Assembly: GCF_033568475.1 (NCBI RefSeq)
Contig: NC_133123.1
Location: 104,905,228 to 104,969,227 of the forward strand
Direction: 5' to 3'
Source: Henckelia pumila
Lineage: Eukaryota > Streptophyta > Magnoliopsida > Lamiales > Gesneriaceae
DNA: 64,000 nucleotides
Below, piece by piece: positions 1-10,630 of this stretch (positions within the stretch are counted from its first letter, which is position 1; each line of letters opens with the position of its first letter). The translations under genes were made by a program, and so were the position numbers. The notes beneath the pieces are model-generated. The model saw only the letters and a list, made by a program, of their open reading frames with translations. It searched no databases and had not been told where the DNA came from.

Positions 1-1269
1 CTGTCCTCTGTTTTGATCCTTCAAAGCATTTGCAAACTGTCCAATCTGTGTCTCCATGGATTTCATCATAGCTCCCAAACTACACATGTGTGTCTCCATG
101 CTGTCCATTCGAGTTTCAGTCCTCGACATCCTCTTGTTAGATTTAGTAACAAATGTAGACACCACATCCTCCAACGACGCTTTCCCTTCCCCTTGATTTG
201 TATTGAATCCCGGAGGGGGTTTCAACACATTCTTGTTGTTGGCATAAGAAAAGTTTTCATGGTTACGTAAACCAGGATGATAAGCATTAGGTGGAGGGTT
301 ACCTCGATAGTTTCCATAGCCTCTGGGATTGATATATTGAGCTTCCTCAGGTGGATGAAATTCTTCTATGGCAACCGACACACCTGCAGGTTCTGCGATA
401 TTCACCTTGTTCAAAGAAGCCAATTGTGTACTCAACGCATATAGCTGTGCAGTAATGGATGTAAGAGGATCCACACTGTACACTCCTTTCTTGACTCTCA
501 TACGTTCAGATGGCCATTGATAACTATTGATAGTCATCTGTTCCAGCATATCATAAGCCTGAATGGGGTCCTTGGCAAATATGGTACCTCCAGCAGCAGA
601 GTCCACAGACATTCTTGTAGGCGTATTCATTCCATTGTATAAAAACTCTATTTCTTCCCAATCTGCAAAATTATGATTAGGACAACGCCTTAACAAATCT
701 TTGTACCTTTCCCATGCCTCGTATAGCTGTTCTGAATCATGATGTTGAAAGGTACTGATCTCAATCTTCAGCTGGGTTGCCTTGGATGGTGGAAAGAATT
801 TCTCTAAGAATTTCACAGCCATGCCTTCCCAAGTTGTTATGCGTCCTAGTGGCAATGACTGCACCCAACTCCGTGCCTTGTCCCTGAGAGAAAAAGTAAA
901 CAAACGTAAGCGTATTGTATCCTCAGAAACACCATTTATTTTAACAGTATCAGTAATCTCTAGAAAAGTGCGCAAGTGTAAGTGAGGATCAGCGGTGGCA
1001 GTTCCATTGAATTGGTTCTATTGAACCATGTTGATTAAGGCCGGCTTCAACTCAAAGTTGTTGGCATTTATTGTCCCTCTAGCGATTCCAGAATAGTGAG
1101 CCTGGATCGTTGGCCTGAAATGATCTCTAATTGGCACCAAAGGCAATTCATTGACATCTTCTTCAGCCATGTTTAACTATTCTTCTCTCCTAGCTTTTCT
1201 CAAAGCTCTTGCAGTTCGTTCAATCTCTGAATCAAAGAGCAAAGAATTCGCACTTTGAGATCTTCGCAT
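1..1269 (-). pseudogene. Athila-type gag, two nonsense codons, 3' end outside window
   Basis: Gag is the capsid/nucleocapsid polyprotein that packages the element RNA. The minus-strand frame opens at an ATG (1267-1269; MRRSQSANS...) and stays open apart from two TAG codons at 1177-1179 and 1018-1020. The gag core is clear between them and beyond: RSWVQSLPLG, W-E-G-MAVKFLEKFFP and NGMNTPTRMSVD, the retrotransposon-gag domain of Athila elements. Both stops fall where related gags are expected to have Gln, so both look like CAG-to-TAG changes (inference). An ATG at 1168-1170 (MAEEDVNEL) could restart translation after the first stop but not after the second. The zinc knuckle is not reached within the window. 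Confidence 0.8.
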
Positions 1270-1381
1270 AAACTGCAATTAAGAACAATAGCAATTTATT
1301 AGTACTTAAATAAAAATAAAGAAAAGCTCTAAATTAAAACTTCGACTAATTGGTAACAAGACTAAAAAATAATCAAAATTA

Positions 1382-1400
1382 TTCCTCGGCAACGGCGCCA
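1382..1400 (-). other. Primer-binding site of the Athila element
   Basis: On the minus strand the sequence starts TGGCGCCGTTGCCGAGG, six bases inside the LTR end. This is the standard Athila-type tRNA primer site (probably tRNA-Asp; the tRNA was not checked). It fixes the strand of the element and the inner LTR boundary. Confidence 0.85.
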
Positions 1401-1406
1401 AAAACT

Positions 1407-2759
1407 TGTTGTGAAAATTTACTCGCAAGCGTACGAGTGTCAAGTTTTAGTATAGTGAAAGAGAGAGTGTCGATCCCACAGGGAGTAAAATGAAAATATT
1501 CAATACTTGTAATTAAAATAGTCTTAATTTTATCTAGAAAATCAAACTTCGAGAATTTTGCAGAAGAAATAAAATAAATAATGAGGAATTATCAAGCTCA
1601 CACACACACAAATTTCAAGGAATTATCAATCAGAGAAAAATAGTCCAGAGGTTTTGATTTCACTTGGTCTCGACAATATTCAATCCTAATTAATCTATTT
1701 TATGAATTTCCTTCGATTAATAACCAAGAACACTTAGATTATTCTATTCCCCTCTCCCGAGCAACAAATAGAGTATATCAACTACAGTTCGATTTCAATA
1801 TCCCTATTAAAAATCTAGATGTAGTGATATGTGTAAAATGATGTTCCTTAAAGGTTCTATTAAAGCTATATACTCTCCTGAGCTATATAAACAATTAACA
1901 GTGTAGTTCCTATTGATCCTACTCAAAATCCCCTCTCCCGAGCAATGATTCTAAGTAAATATAACAACTCAATTTATTGCCAATAAATTAAGAAGACATT
2001 CAATTCTAGAAACACAATTAATCTATAGAAATTCAATTTATTAAAATCAAAGATTCATGAATATGTCTCAACCAAGCTACGTCAACCTCTAGACTAGAAA
2101 AGTTTAGTTCATGCTCAAATTCAATAAAAACCAAATCATGTTTAATATATCAAACATAATTTCAACAATCAAAAGAAAAATAAAAAGAAGAAACAAAGCC
2201 GTAGTCTTTCTTCCATGTCCGGTCGAAAAGTCTTCGTCTTCGTTCCAAGCAATCTTCAATTCTTCAACTCCAAAAACTCACAAAAGTGCTCTCTAGAATA
2301 TTGTGTGTATTGGCGGCTGATCGATAGTTTAATGACTCAGAAAAATCCCTTAAATATGACCTAACAATCGTCCAAAATAATACCAAAGATATCCCCAAAG
2401 TTTCCATAAACAGTCGGACTCTTTATTTTCTCACAGACGACGGCGCGGGTGCCCCATAACCAGCGCGTGCACGCCTCCACTTCGTAAAACAATCCTTTGA
2501 ATATTTTTCAACGGCGCGGGCGCGCCTAGGATCAGCGCGGGTGCGCTCTCAGCTCGAATTTAACATTTTTCTTCTCTCTTCCAAATCTTGAATCTCCCTT
2601 TAAACTTTCATCTTTTAGGCTTATTTCCACTTGAACACATCAAAGTCCAAAACTTCCTACAAACACAAAAACAACAACAATTTCACGCAATATCTACCAA
2701 TAAATTCCAAAAGTCAAGTAAAACCATATACAAATTAAGTGCACAAAATGCACTTATCA
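1407..2759 (-). repeat. 5' LTR of the Athila element (1353 bp)
   Basis: On the minus strand the LTR starts TGATAAGTGCATTTTGTGCA and ends TTTTCACAACA, giving TG...CA ends. The inner end lies six bases from the PBS. The plus-strand start, TGTTGTGAAAATTTACTCG, is characteristic of many plant Athila-like LTRs. A GC-rich patch around 2440-2560 repeats a GCGCGGG(T/C)GC motif. The length is within the usual range for the family. No second LTR is in the window, so the age cannot be estimated. Confidence 0.85.
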
Positions 2760-3928
2760 TGCACTGAACAACCCTCCCTATAGGACTTTCCAAGTAGTTA
2801 TCACTTATCGAGTGGAGAAGTCCTAGTTTATGGTTGTACACCATTAGTCCTTATGACCCGGGACAACATGGAGACTCTATATGCTAGAGCTTCACTTTGA
2901 CTTGTTTACCGACTCATATGGGGTCATCAGGTGGCAAGGTTGGGTGTTGTGTCGAAATATATAGGAGTTAATGCATTGTATTTGGGGATTCAGCATTTAC
3001 CTACGGGTATGGATATCCTATGTGTTCTCATACATATGTAGCTTGAAATCTCTTATCGGAGTAGGTGGTAATTAAGAAAGGGTTTCTTGAATTACACCTT
3101 CGATGCAACTACGACATGACACATAGTTTTCGATTCATTGACAAATCTCGATAAACCAATGGTTGTCGAATCGGTCGGGATATATGAGTTGAAGGGACCG
3201 TACTGTACGCTAACCATAATTGATTGGTTCTTATAGGCACTGTCATTTGATACCTAGGGAGTCATGTAAGCGATGTTGCTAGAGGTTTAACATGACTGGT
3301 TTGGTACTACCAAACTTGAGTTTTCTGATTTTCTTATTATCAAGGGGTTGATTAATAAGAATGGAGCTATATAGGGTATGCCCACATAAGGGACTTGTTG
3401 ATCCCGAATCACATGGAGATATGAACCCACTGCTAGGTGTATCAATAAACCATTGAGGTTCACACAATTACTAGCTTTCTTGATCCCATTGAGATTAAAA
3501 TTAGTTCAATGTGTTGAACAACTTATAAAGGAGTTTATAAGTAAAATAAATTAGAAGTATGACTTCTAATGGAGAATAAATGGGAAAGTAACTTTTAATT
3601 TGTGAATGTGTTCCAAGATTAAAAGTTGACTTGAATAAATAATTAGTTTTTGAAAATGGTGATTTTCAAAACTATTATTTTGAACTTAATTAAATTAATT
3701 CAAGGGTTGAATTAATTTTTCACTAGTAGACTTTGTAAAGTATAAATAATTAATTAATTCAAATATTGGATTAATTAAAATCTATTGAGTCTTGTAGAGC
3801 TCAAAATAAAATGGTGTTGAATAATTATTTTACTAGTGGGTTTTAATGAGTTCAAGTTAGATTTAATTATTGATTAAACTTAAATGAGTTTGAGTTTAAT
3901 AATTAATTAAATATTAAGTTCAAGGACC

Positions 3929-3973
<45 letters not shown>

Positions 3974-4541
3974 TATATGTGAGAGGGAATGTGAAGAGTT
4001 AAAAGAATGGACACAATTTCTCATGCATGTTTTTCATCTTTCCATGCATGACTAATTGTTTATCTTTGACCATCACATTATTATATTTTATATTCCTTCT
4101 TCATTTACACAAAGTGGCCGTCCCCTACATCTAAATTATTCTCCAAGTTTTTGTCTTTCATTTTGGTAGAAAAGGTAAGAAACATCTCAATGAAAAATGC
4201 TCTAAATATTCTAGTGCATATTTAGAGTGGATCTATATTTTCTAGTCGTGGACGTAATTTGAAGGAGGATCTATTTTGAAGAAGGTGTATTCTTGAAGGC
4301 TTGAATCCATTTGAGCAAGGTGTGTTCTTAGAAGCTTGTAGATAGTGTCTACCAATTCAAGTGTTAATTTGTTCACAACTTGGTTGGAGCCATAAATCAA
4401 TCTTTTGAGATTGATAGGTAAAATATTCTAAAACACCCTATGGATGTTTGATGATTTTGAATTCTACACAAGTGCTCGGTGTTTACTATAAAATTTGAAA
4501 TTTCGCTGAGTTTCCGGGCATGAGTTAACCGATCCCCAACA
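2760..4541 (+). repeat. Copia LTR fragment (family B), 5' part missing
   Basis: This segment matches, in opposite orientation, the split LTR at 32681-33941 plus 43251-44111. Shared landmarks are the CTTTCCAAGTGGTTATCACTT-like block, GTTGTACACCATTAGTC, and the closing CGATCC(C)CAACA. About 380 bp of the LTR start are absent; the Athila element abuts exactly there, so the rest should lie left of the window. The sequence after 4541 is not a tRNA primer site, so this is a 3' LTR or a solo LTR. An (AT)n tract interrupts it at 3932-3969. Confidence 0.8.
3932..3969. repeat. (AT)n microsatellite
   Basis: An uninterrupted AT dinucleotide run inside the Copia family-B LTR fragment. The other family-B copy has only a shorter AT run at the corresponding place (about 33222-33239), so length varies between copies. 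Confidence 0.95.
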
Positions 4542-4902
4542 TCAAGGTTCAAGCCACCACCTGCCACAGAAATGTTGGTCGCGCTGCCGCTGTTGTCGCT
4601 ACTGGCATGTTCGTCACCCATCGGTGGATATATGGAGGCAGTGGCTGATGAAGGTGGCGGCGCGTTCGCATTCCCTTCTTCTCTCGAAATCACCATTGCT
4701 GCTGACTGCACCAGTTCAAGACATAGCCATAACCAATCTAATGGGCTTATTGATTTATCCAATCTATAGTCCAAACCAATATCCATATAATTTTTTTATT
4801 GATGATAATTATTTTCTCTGTTTACATGCAACACCTACATTAATTTTCCCATTTTCATATCTTTCGTCAAATATTAAAAATATTACGACCTGTTGAATTG
4901 TA
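4542..4902. other. Unassigned stretch with a GC-rich open frame on the minus strand
   Basis: Lies between the Copia LTR end and the antisense gene of the Tat element. On the minus strand 4786-4543 is open and coding-like (starts MDIGLDYRLDK; contains NANAPPPSSATASIYPP and GDEHASSDNSGSATN), then runs into the Copia LTR. The composition is unlike the AT-rich surroundings. I do not recognise the product. It could be the interrupted tail of the Tat element or a captured host exon. No 3' LTR of the Tat element is visible here. Confidence 0.35.
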
Positions 4903-7001
4903 TTGTGTGGTAGTTGTATGAAGTACGTATATATTTTAAATATATATATTTTTGCAGTACGTCCATTCCGGGGTGAGGTATTGTCCTTTTTGACGGTGAA
5001 CCGGAGTAAAAATTTATCTCCTTGCACGGAGTATAGCGACAATAGTGATTTTGACGAAAGCGTTTCTCCTTTGAGTGATTTAGACGCCCCTTTTCCTTGC
5101 GATCCGGAGAGTCCGACTCCCTTAAAAATTGTTAGTGAACCTGACTATTGTGAAACGAGTATATCAGGAGGTTCATCGGAAGGGGTTGACGTGTGTGTAT
5201 TGGGTAATTTGGAAATTTCAAACCCGTGTGAGAAATTTGAATTATTGTCAAAATATATTATGAAAATTCCGACAAAAGCAGATTCTTGTCGTAATCCTCC
5301 CGCGGGTTATTTTACCATTTATTTGGAGTATTTCAATTATGGGTTTTCGCTTCCTCCTAATGCCATTTTGATAGAAATCGTTTGTAGGCTTGGTGTGAGT
5401 TTTAGTCAGTTGACCCCAGGAGCTATCCTTGTATTTTCATGTTTTCTCCGTAGAATGAGCGAAATTCAATTGATTCCGACTGCGGAGCTATTTTTCTCGC
5501 TCTTTGTGGTGCGTCGTTCTATGCCCGACTCTTATATTTATTTTCAAACTCGTGTGGACTATAAATTTTTATCCCGTTTTTCGTCTCCAAAGAGTGCGTA
5601 GAGATCAGAGTTTTTTTACGTTTGGGATTATGGTGGGGGGTTCCCATGAGTTGGAGTTCGGGGCCTAGAAAAATCATACTTGGTAAAACTCACCGCGCTT
5701 TGCAGCTTGACTGTCGATCCTTAGGTCTTTTTAACGAAATAGTCGATCCTAGGAGTTTGGTTCCTACTGTTAATGCTTTATCCAAGTTGAATTTTGATAA
5801 CTGTATTTTGCGTCTTTTTGGGATTCTTCTACTTGTGCTACTTTGAAATTTATTAAATTCATTTATTGATCATTATCTCTTTTCTCTATGTTTTTGTTTG
5901 TAGGCGACAAAATAAACTTAGCGGAGGTTCGTGCTTGCATAGAGAAAAACGAGAAGACTTCATCAAAGATGTCAAGAAAAGAGTCCAGTATGGATCGGGG
6001 TATCCATAATTCCCAAGTGCTTCCAAGGAGGAGGAACTTTTACGGGAAATCCGATCGTGTCAATCATTCTGGTCCACCATCTAAAAATACTGACGTTCAT
6101 GACAGAAGGAATGATGGTAGAAGAAATGATTCTGCTATAAGAACTGACGCCGATGCCCAAACCAGGGAGTGCGATAATGGTAGAAGAAATCCAAAAGGAA
6201 AACGTGATGATGAACGAGTCGTCTCTCTCGACACTTATGAAGGTCGCCACTTGTTTGTGAAGGGCGTGAATAAGAAGAGTAATGCGGGCTCTTTTTGGGA
6301 TTTGAAAGACCCGGAGATTGGTTGGAGAACTAGAGCTAACCTCCTTGGTGACCACGATAGGTTGCTTCTACTTCCACAGCCTACCGAAGTGTTAACTCGT
6401 TCTCTTGCTTCGACCGCCTTCCAGGTATATAATTACTTACTTGTTCCTTATTATGATTTTTACGTAATGAATAATATTTTTTATTTACGGGTGTCTGCAG
6501 ATTTTATCGCTTGCCCATACTTTTCAATTTCGAGAAGAGAGATCCCAAAATTCCGATAAGAAATTGGATGAAGAAGTGACGTCATTAAGGGGAGAGTGCA
6601 AAAGACTTGGCGAGGAAGGTGCTAAGGCTCGAGATGATTTTCTCAAGTCGCAAAAGGAGCTGGAAGCGAAATCCAAAAAGTACGATGCATTGTGCAAGGA
6701 GATGGAGCAACTTAGGGGAAAATATTCCCATGAATCGGAGACCGGAGAGAACTTTCTCAACTCGACGGTAGGCAAGAGTCTTTTGCGAAGTATCGTTATT
6801 CATGATGAAGTTGTAGTAGATTGTCGCAAAGAACTACGGAATACTAAACTAGTTCCGGAGGAAAGTATTATGATGATTCACCCTAAAATTCCGGAGCCTA
6901 GTACTTCAAGAGTTGAGGATGACTCGGATCCTCCCTTAGGAGATTTATTGGGAGGTATGGGTGATAAGGAGATGATCGAAGCTTTGCGCTCAAATTTTTA
7001 G
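4903..7001 (+). pseudogene. Antisense extra gene of the Tat element (plant 'gypsy-type transposon' domain), intron-containing
   Basis: Runs opposite to gag-pol. The first block (about 4960-5601) contains NPPAGYFTIYLEYFNYGFSL and GVSFSQLTPGAI, typical of the plant domain named 'putative gypsy type transposon' (Pfam PF04195). The frame meets a TAG at 5599-5601 and continues in another frame from about 5612 to 5845 (WWGVPMSWSSGPRK), so there is a stop and a frameshift. An intron ends at the acceptor 5902-5903 (donor unresolved). The next exon runs to 6424. The intron 6425-6500 (GT...AG) joins two frames exactly in phase: ...STAFQ continues as ILSLAHTFQF. The last exon (6501-7001) has a charged, probably coiled-coil segment and ends EALRSNF. 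Function is unknown; such antisense frames are described for Tat/Retand elements. Confidence 0.65.
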
Positions 7002-7210
7002 CTTATATAATCAATAACGACGGGTGCGTGTCGAAGCTAAATGGAGATTACTCTTTGTAGCCGTGGAGCAGTTTAGTTTTATTATTTCTTGCCACTTTGG
7101 GGCAATGTTTTTTTTATTTTTTGGTAACAAAGTCAAAGTCCTAGACTTTGTTTGTTCTTTTTGAGTAAGTAAGTAGTTGGTGGAGGATCAAAGGAAAAAC
7201 AATTATTCCT

Positions 7211-7253
<43 letters not shown>

Positions 7254-7730
7254 TGTCGATTATCATATCTCATTTGCATTATGAAGTTGCTATTGCATAG
7301 TTGTTTGATGAATAAAATACTATCGCTTTAATATTGGAGTACTTGAGAGGGGATCAGTCTCCCAAGATTTTGTCTCATGGGGAAGTCCTAAATCCACTTG
7401 GTGCGTGGTGGCGTATCCCGGGACTTGTAATACTATTATTTCGTCCTGACCTCTTACAACATCATAAGTTCAAATGTCCCATGGGCTGGCCAAGCCTCTT
7501 ATTGTTGGGAATTTTTTTTATGATTGTTAGGGTCTATGACGTTTATGTCGTAAGTAAGCATTAGTATAGGAGAGGATATATGATATGATTTCGACAAAGT
7601 AATCTGCTTATATAAAAAAATAATCAAATTATTTGAAAAATGCATAACAAAATTGTAATAGCAAAACATAAAGAAAATATGCTAATAACAAAAAAGGTAA
7701 ATATAGCCTAATATTGGAGATAGTTGCAGT
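7002..7730. other. Non-coding region between the antisense gene and the pol end
   Basis: No supported gene. It lies downstream of both the plus-strand antisense gene and the minus-strand pol, so it would hold the 3' ends of two converging transcripts. An (AT)n run is at 7214-7246. A moderately GC-rich stretch at 7330-7500 stands out from the AT-rich flanks but has no recognisable product. Confidence 0.5.
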
Positions 7731-8603
7731 TTATGCATAAAACTTCTTCAGGTTGGCCACGTTTCAAGGTCTGGGAAGTATTCTTCCATCTGAATGTTGG
7801 AGGCGATATGTTCTCATCTTTAAAATCTCAATTACTTTGTACGGGCCTTCCCATTTCGGATCTATCTTGCCAACGGACTTCAAGACGTCAGAGTTTCTCA
7901 ATGCAAGGTCACCGACTTGGAAAGACCTTGGTTTGACTTTGTCATTGTATGCTTTAGTCATGCAAGCCCGATATCTCTCGGCTCGTGTTGAAGCTTCATC
8001 TCTTAGTTCATCTACTAAGTCCAAAGACATTCGGAGGGCTTGTTCATTCCCAGATGAAGTGTATTGTTTCACTCGCCATGATTGCTCTCCAATTTCGGCA
8101 GGAGCCACAGCTTCCGCTCCGTAAGCCAGGTTGAAAGGAGATTTTCCAGTTGAAGAGCGTGGAGTGGTTCGATATGCCCATAGAACACTTGGAAACTCAT
8201 CTACCCACTTCCCTTTTGCATTGCCTAGACATGTTTTGTGATGTTGTAGAATGGTCCGGTTGGTGACCTCGGTTTTCCCATTGGCTTGAGGATTCCCGAC
8301 AAAAGTGAAGAACTGCTTGATGGAATGTCCTTTGCACCAATCTTTTATTTTCACTCTAGAGAACTGAGTTCCATTGTCTGAAACCAAGGTTTGAGGAATG
8401 CCAAATCTGCATACTATATTCTTCCATAAAAAATTTATTACTTCTCTTTCAGATATTTTGGCCAATGGCTCAGCTTCGACCCATTTGGTGAAATAATCCA
8501 CAGCAACTATCAGAAATTTTCTTTGTCCAATATCAGGAGGAAAAGGACTTACCAAATCCATTCCCCATTGAGCAAAGGATAAAGGACTTTCTAGGGGCTG
8601 CAA
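7731..8603 (-). pseudogene. Integrase domain of the Tat element, zinc region deleted
   Basis: Integrase inserts element DNA into the host chromosome. The core is well preserved: WGMDLVSPFP (first Asp), VSDNGTQF (second Asp) and NGKTEVTNRT (Glu) form the DDE triad, followed by VLWAYRTTPR and a C-terminal part DPKWEGPYKVI. The frame is cut by TGA at 7764-7766 where a Trp codon is expected; the natural TAA is at 7731-7733. At the N-side, sequence jumps from HIAGYNL to LQPLESP at about 8598-8606 in a different frame. The HHCC zinc region that normally lies between them is missing. Confidence 0.8.
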
Positions 8604-9798
8604 GATTGTAGCCGGCTATGTGATTTCCACATATTCCTTCATGAATTTCCCGGAGCACATAATTTCCTTTGGCGGGCGTTAGGCACTTTAGGTAAGGTGA
8701 CGAGAAACATCTTTTTTATAGTTCTCCATCAATGATTGTTAACCAAGCAGCTCTCACTCTAAGTTTTCGAGCTTCGACTTGGTTAGAGGGTAGGTTACCC
8801 TGCCTCAAATAGTCGATTATTTCATCTTTCCAACTAGGTTCTTCGCTGTCAGCACAGAAGATTGTAACATCACTTCCATCAGTTTCTTCCTTGCCATATG
8901 TTAGCAATGTTATTTTCCTGTTATCAATGTTGGCCAAAGAGCTTGCTAACTTGGCCAGGCGGTCTGCTGACTCATTTTCCATTCTAGGTATCTGCTTCAC
9001 ATCGTAGTTGTCCAAACATGAGAGAAGCTCATTCACTTGAGTGAGGTACCCAAGCATTTTATCTTTCTTCGCTTCATACTTTCCATTAACTTGACTGACG
9101 ATAAGTTGGGAGTCGCTGTGTATCGTCACTTTTTTTGCTCCTACCGATAGGGCCAATTTAATTCCCATGATGAAAGCTTCATATTCTACCTCATTATTCG
9201 TCACAGGGAATAGAAATTTGATGGCATATTGAAATTTATCTCCCTGTGGGCTCTCTACAACTATACCTGCACCGCTTACTGTAGAGGTTGATGACCCGTC
9301 GACATAAACCATCCATGTCGGGGTGGAGCTTTCTTCTTGAGTTACTGTCGTATCTACTAGAAAATCAGCCAGAATCTGTGCTTTAATCGCTGGACGCGGG
9401 CGATATTCAATTCCATATTGTCTCAATTTGATAGCCCACTTAACCATTCTTCCTGATGCTTTAGGACTCGAGATAATTTGTTTGAGAGGATGATTGGTGA
9501 GTACAATTATTAGATAAGACTGAAAGTAAGGACGTAGTTTTCTCGCTGCAGTTACCAAAGCCAGTGCCAGTTTATCAATCTTTGTATATCTTAATTATGC
9601 TTCTTGCAAAGTTCGGCTTATATAGTACACTGGTTTGTGCTCACGTCCTACTTCAGAAACCAATACTGCACTTACCGCCTCCGCAGATATTGATAGATAA
9701 ATTAGCAGGGTGTCACCTTCCTTTGGTTTTACTAATAATGACGGAGAGGTCAGATGTCTTTTTAACTCGTCAAATGCTTGCTGACACTCTTCTCTCCA
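8604..9798 (-). pseudogene. RNase H and linker of the Tat element
   Basis: RNase H removes the RNA strand during reverse transcription. The frame includes the RT end (KLRPYFQSY, GIEYRPRP) and then RNase H with YVDGSSTSTVSGAG (catalytic Asp), NNEVEYEAFIMG (Glu), IHSDSQLIV (Asp) and ENESADRLAKLA. It is followed by the linker toward integrase (LKCLTPAKGNYVL). Stops lie at 9595-9597 and 8716-8718, both TAA at sites where the family has sense codons. The stretch stays readable, so divergence is moderate. Confidence 0.8.
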
Positions 9799-10630
9799 TC
9801 AAAAACCTTTTCCACTCCTCAACAGTTTGAAGAATGGTAACCCCTTGTATACAGATCTTGAAATAAATTGGTTGAGGGTGGTCAAATGTCCTGTTAATTC
9901 CAGGATGCCTTTCACACTTTTCGGAGGATTCATGTTCAAAATTGTTTTAATCTTTTCAGGGTTGGCCTCTATTCCTCGTTCTGACACCATGTAACCAAGG
10001 AATTTTCCTCCTCGTACGCCAAAAGTGCATTTATCCAGATTAAGTTTCATCCTGTATTTTCTGAGTATACCGAAGCATTCCCCAAGATCTTTCAAGTGAT
10101 TAGATGCTTGGGTACTTTTGACGAGCATGTCATCTATATAAACTTCCATGTTATGTCCGATCAAGTGTTCGAACATGGTATTTACCAGACGTTGATAGGT
10201 AGCTCCAGCATTCTTCAGCCCAAACGACATAACATCATAACAATAGATCCCCCTATTAGTGATGAAACTTGCTTTTTCCTGGTCTTCTGGTGCTAGACCG
10301 ATCTGATTTTATCCTTGATATGCATCAAGAAAATTGAGCAGCTCGCATCCTGCTGTGGAATCGACTAACAAGTCAATTCGTGGAAGTGGAAACAGATCTT
10401 TGGGGCATGCTTTGTTGAGATCAGTGAAATCTATGCACAAAAGCCATTTTCCTCCGGGTTTTGGTACTAAGAAAACATTTGCAAGCCAATCTGGGTATGA
10501 AACTGGCCTGATGTATTTTGCCGCTAAGAGTTTTTCCACTTCAGTGGCTATATGTCGATTTTTTTCTGGGCCAAACACTCTTTTCTTTTGCTTCACCGGT
10601 CTTATTTTCGGATCAACACGGAGGTGATGG
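9799..10630 (-). pseudogene. Reverse transcriptase domain of the Tat element
   Basis: Copies element RNA into DNA. Motifs in order: ANVFLVPKPGGKW, CIDFTDLNKACPKD, then after a TAA at 10309-10311 MSFGLKNAGATYQRLVN and the active-site block EVYIDDMLVKS (YIDD), followed by LNLDKCTFGV and KFLGYMVS. A TGA at 9799-9801 precedes WREECQQAFDEL. The catalytic aspartates remain, but the two stops prevent a full-length product. Confidence 0.85.

Larger units (their letters stand above)
1..2759 (-). mobile_element. Athila-type Ty3/gypsy retrotransposon, 5' part (runs off the left edge)
   Basis: Read on the minus strand, the order is 5' LTR (1407-2759), primer-binding site (1382-1400), then gag running off the window at base 1. 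The PBS begins TGGCGCCGTTGCC, the form used by the Athila branch of Ty3/gypsy, and the gag resembles Athila gag. The outer LTR end abuts a Copia LTR fragment starting at 2760, so this element appears to have inserted into that LTR; its other flank lies outside the window. The gag carries two stop codons, so this copy is unlikely to make functional protein. Confidence 0.85.
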
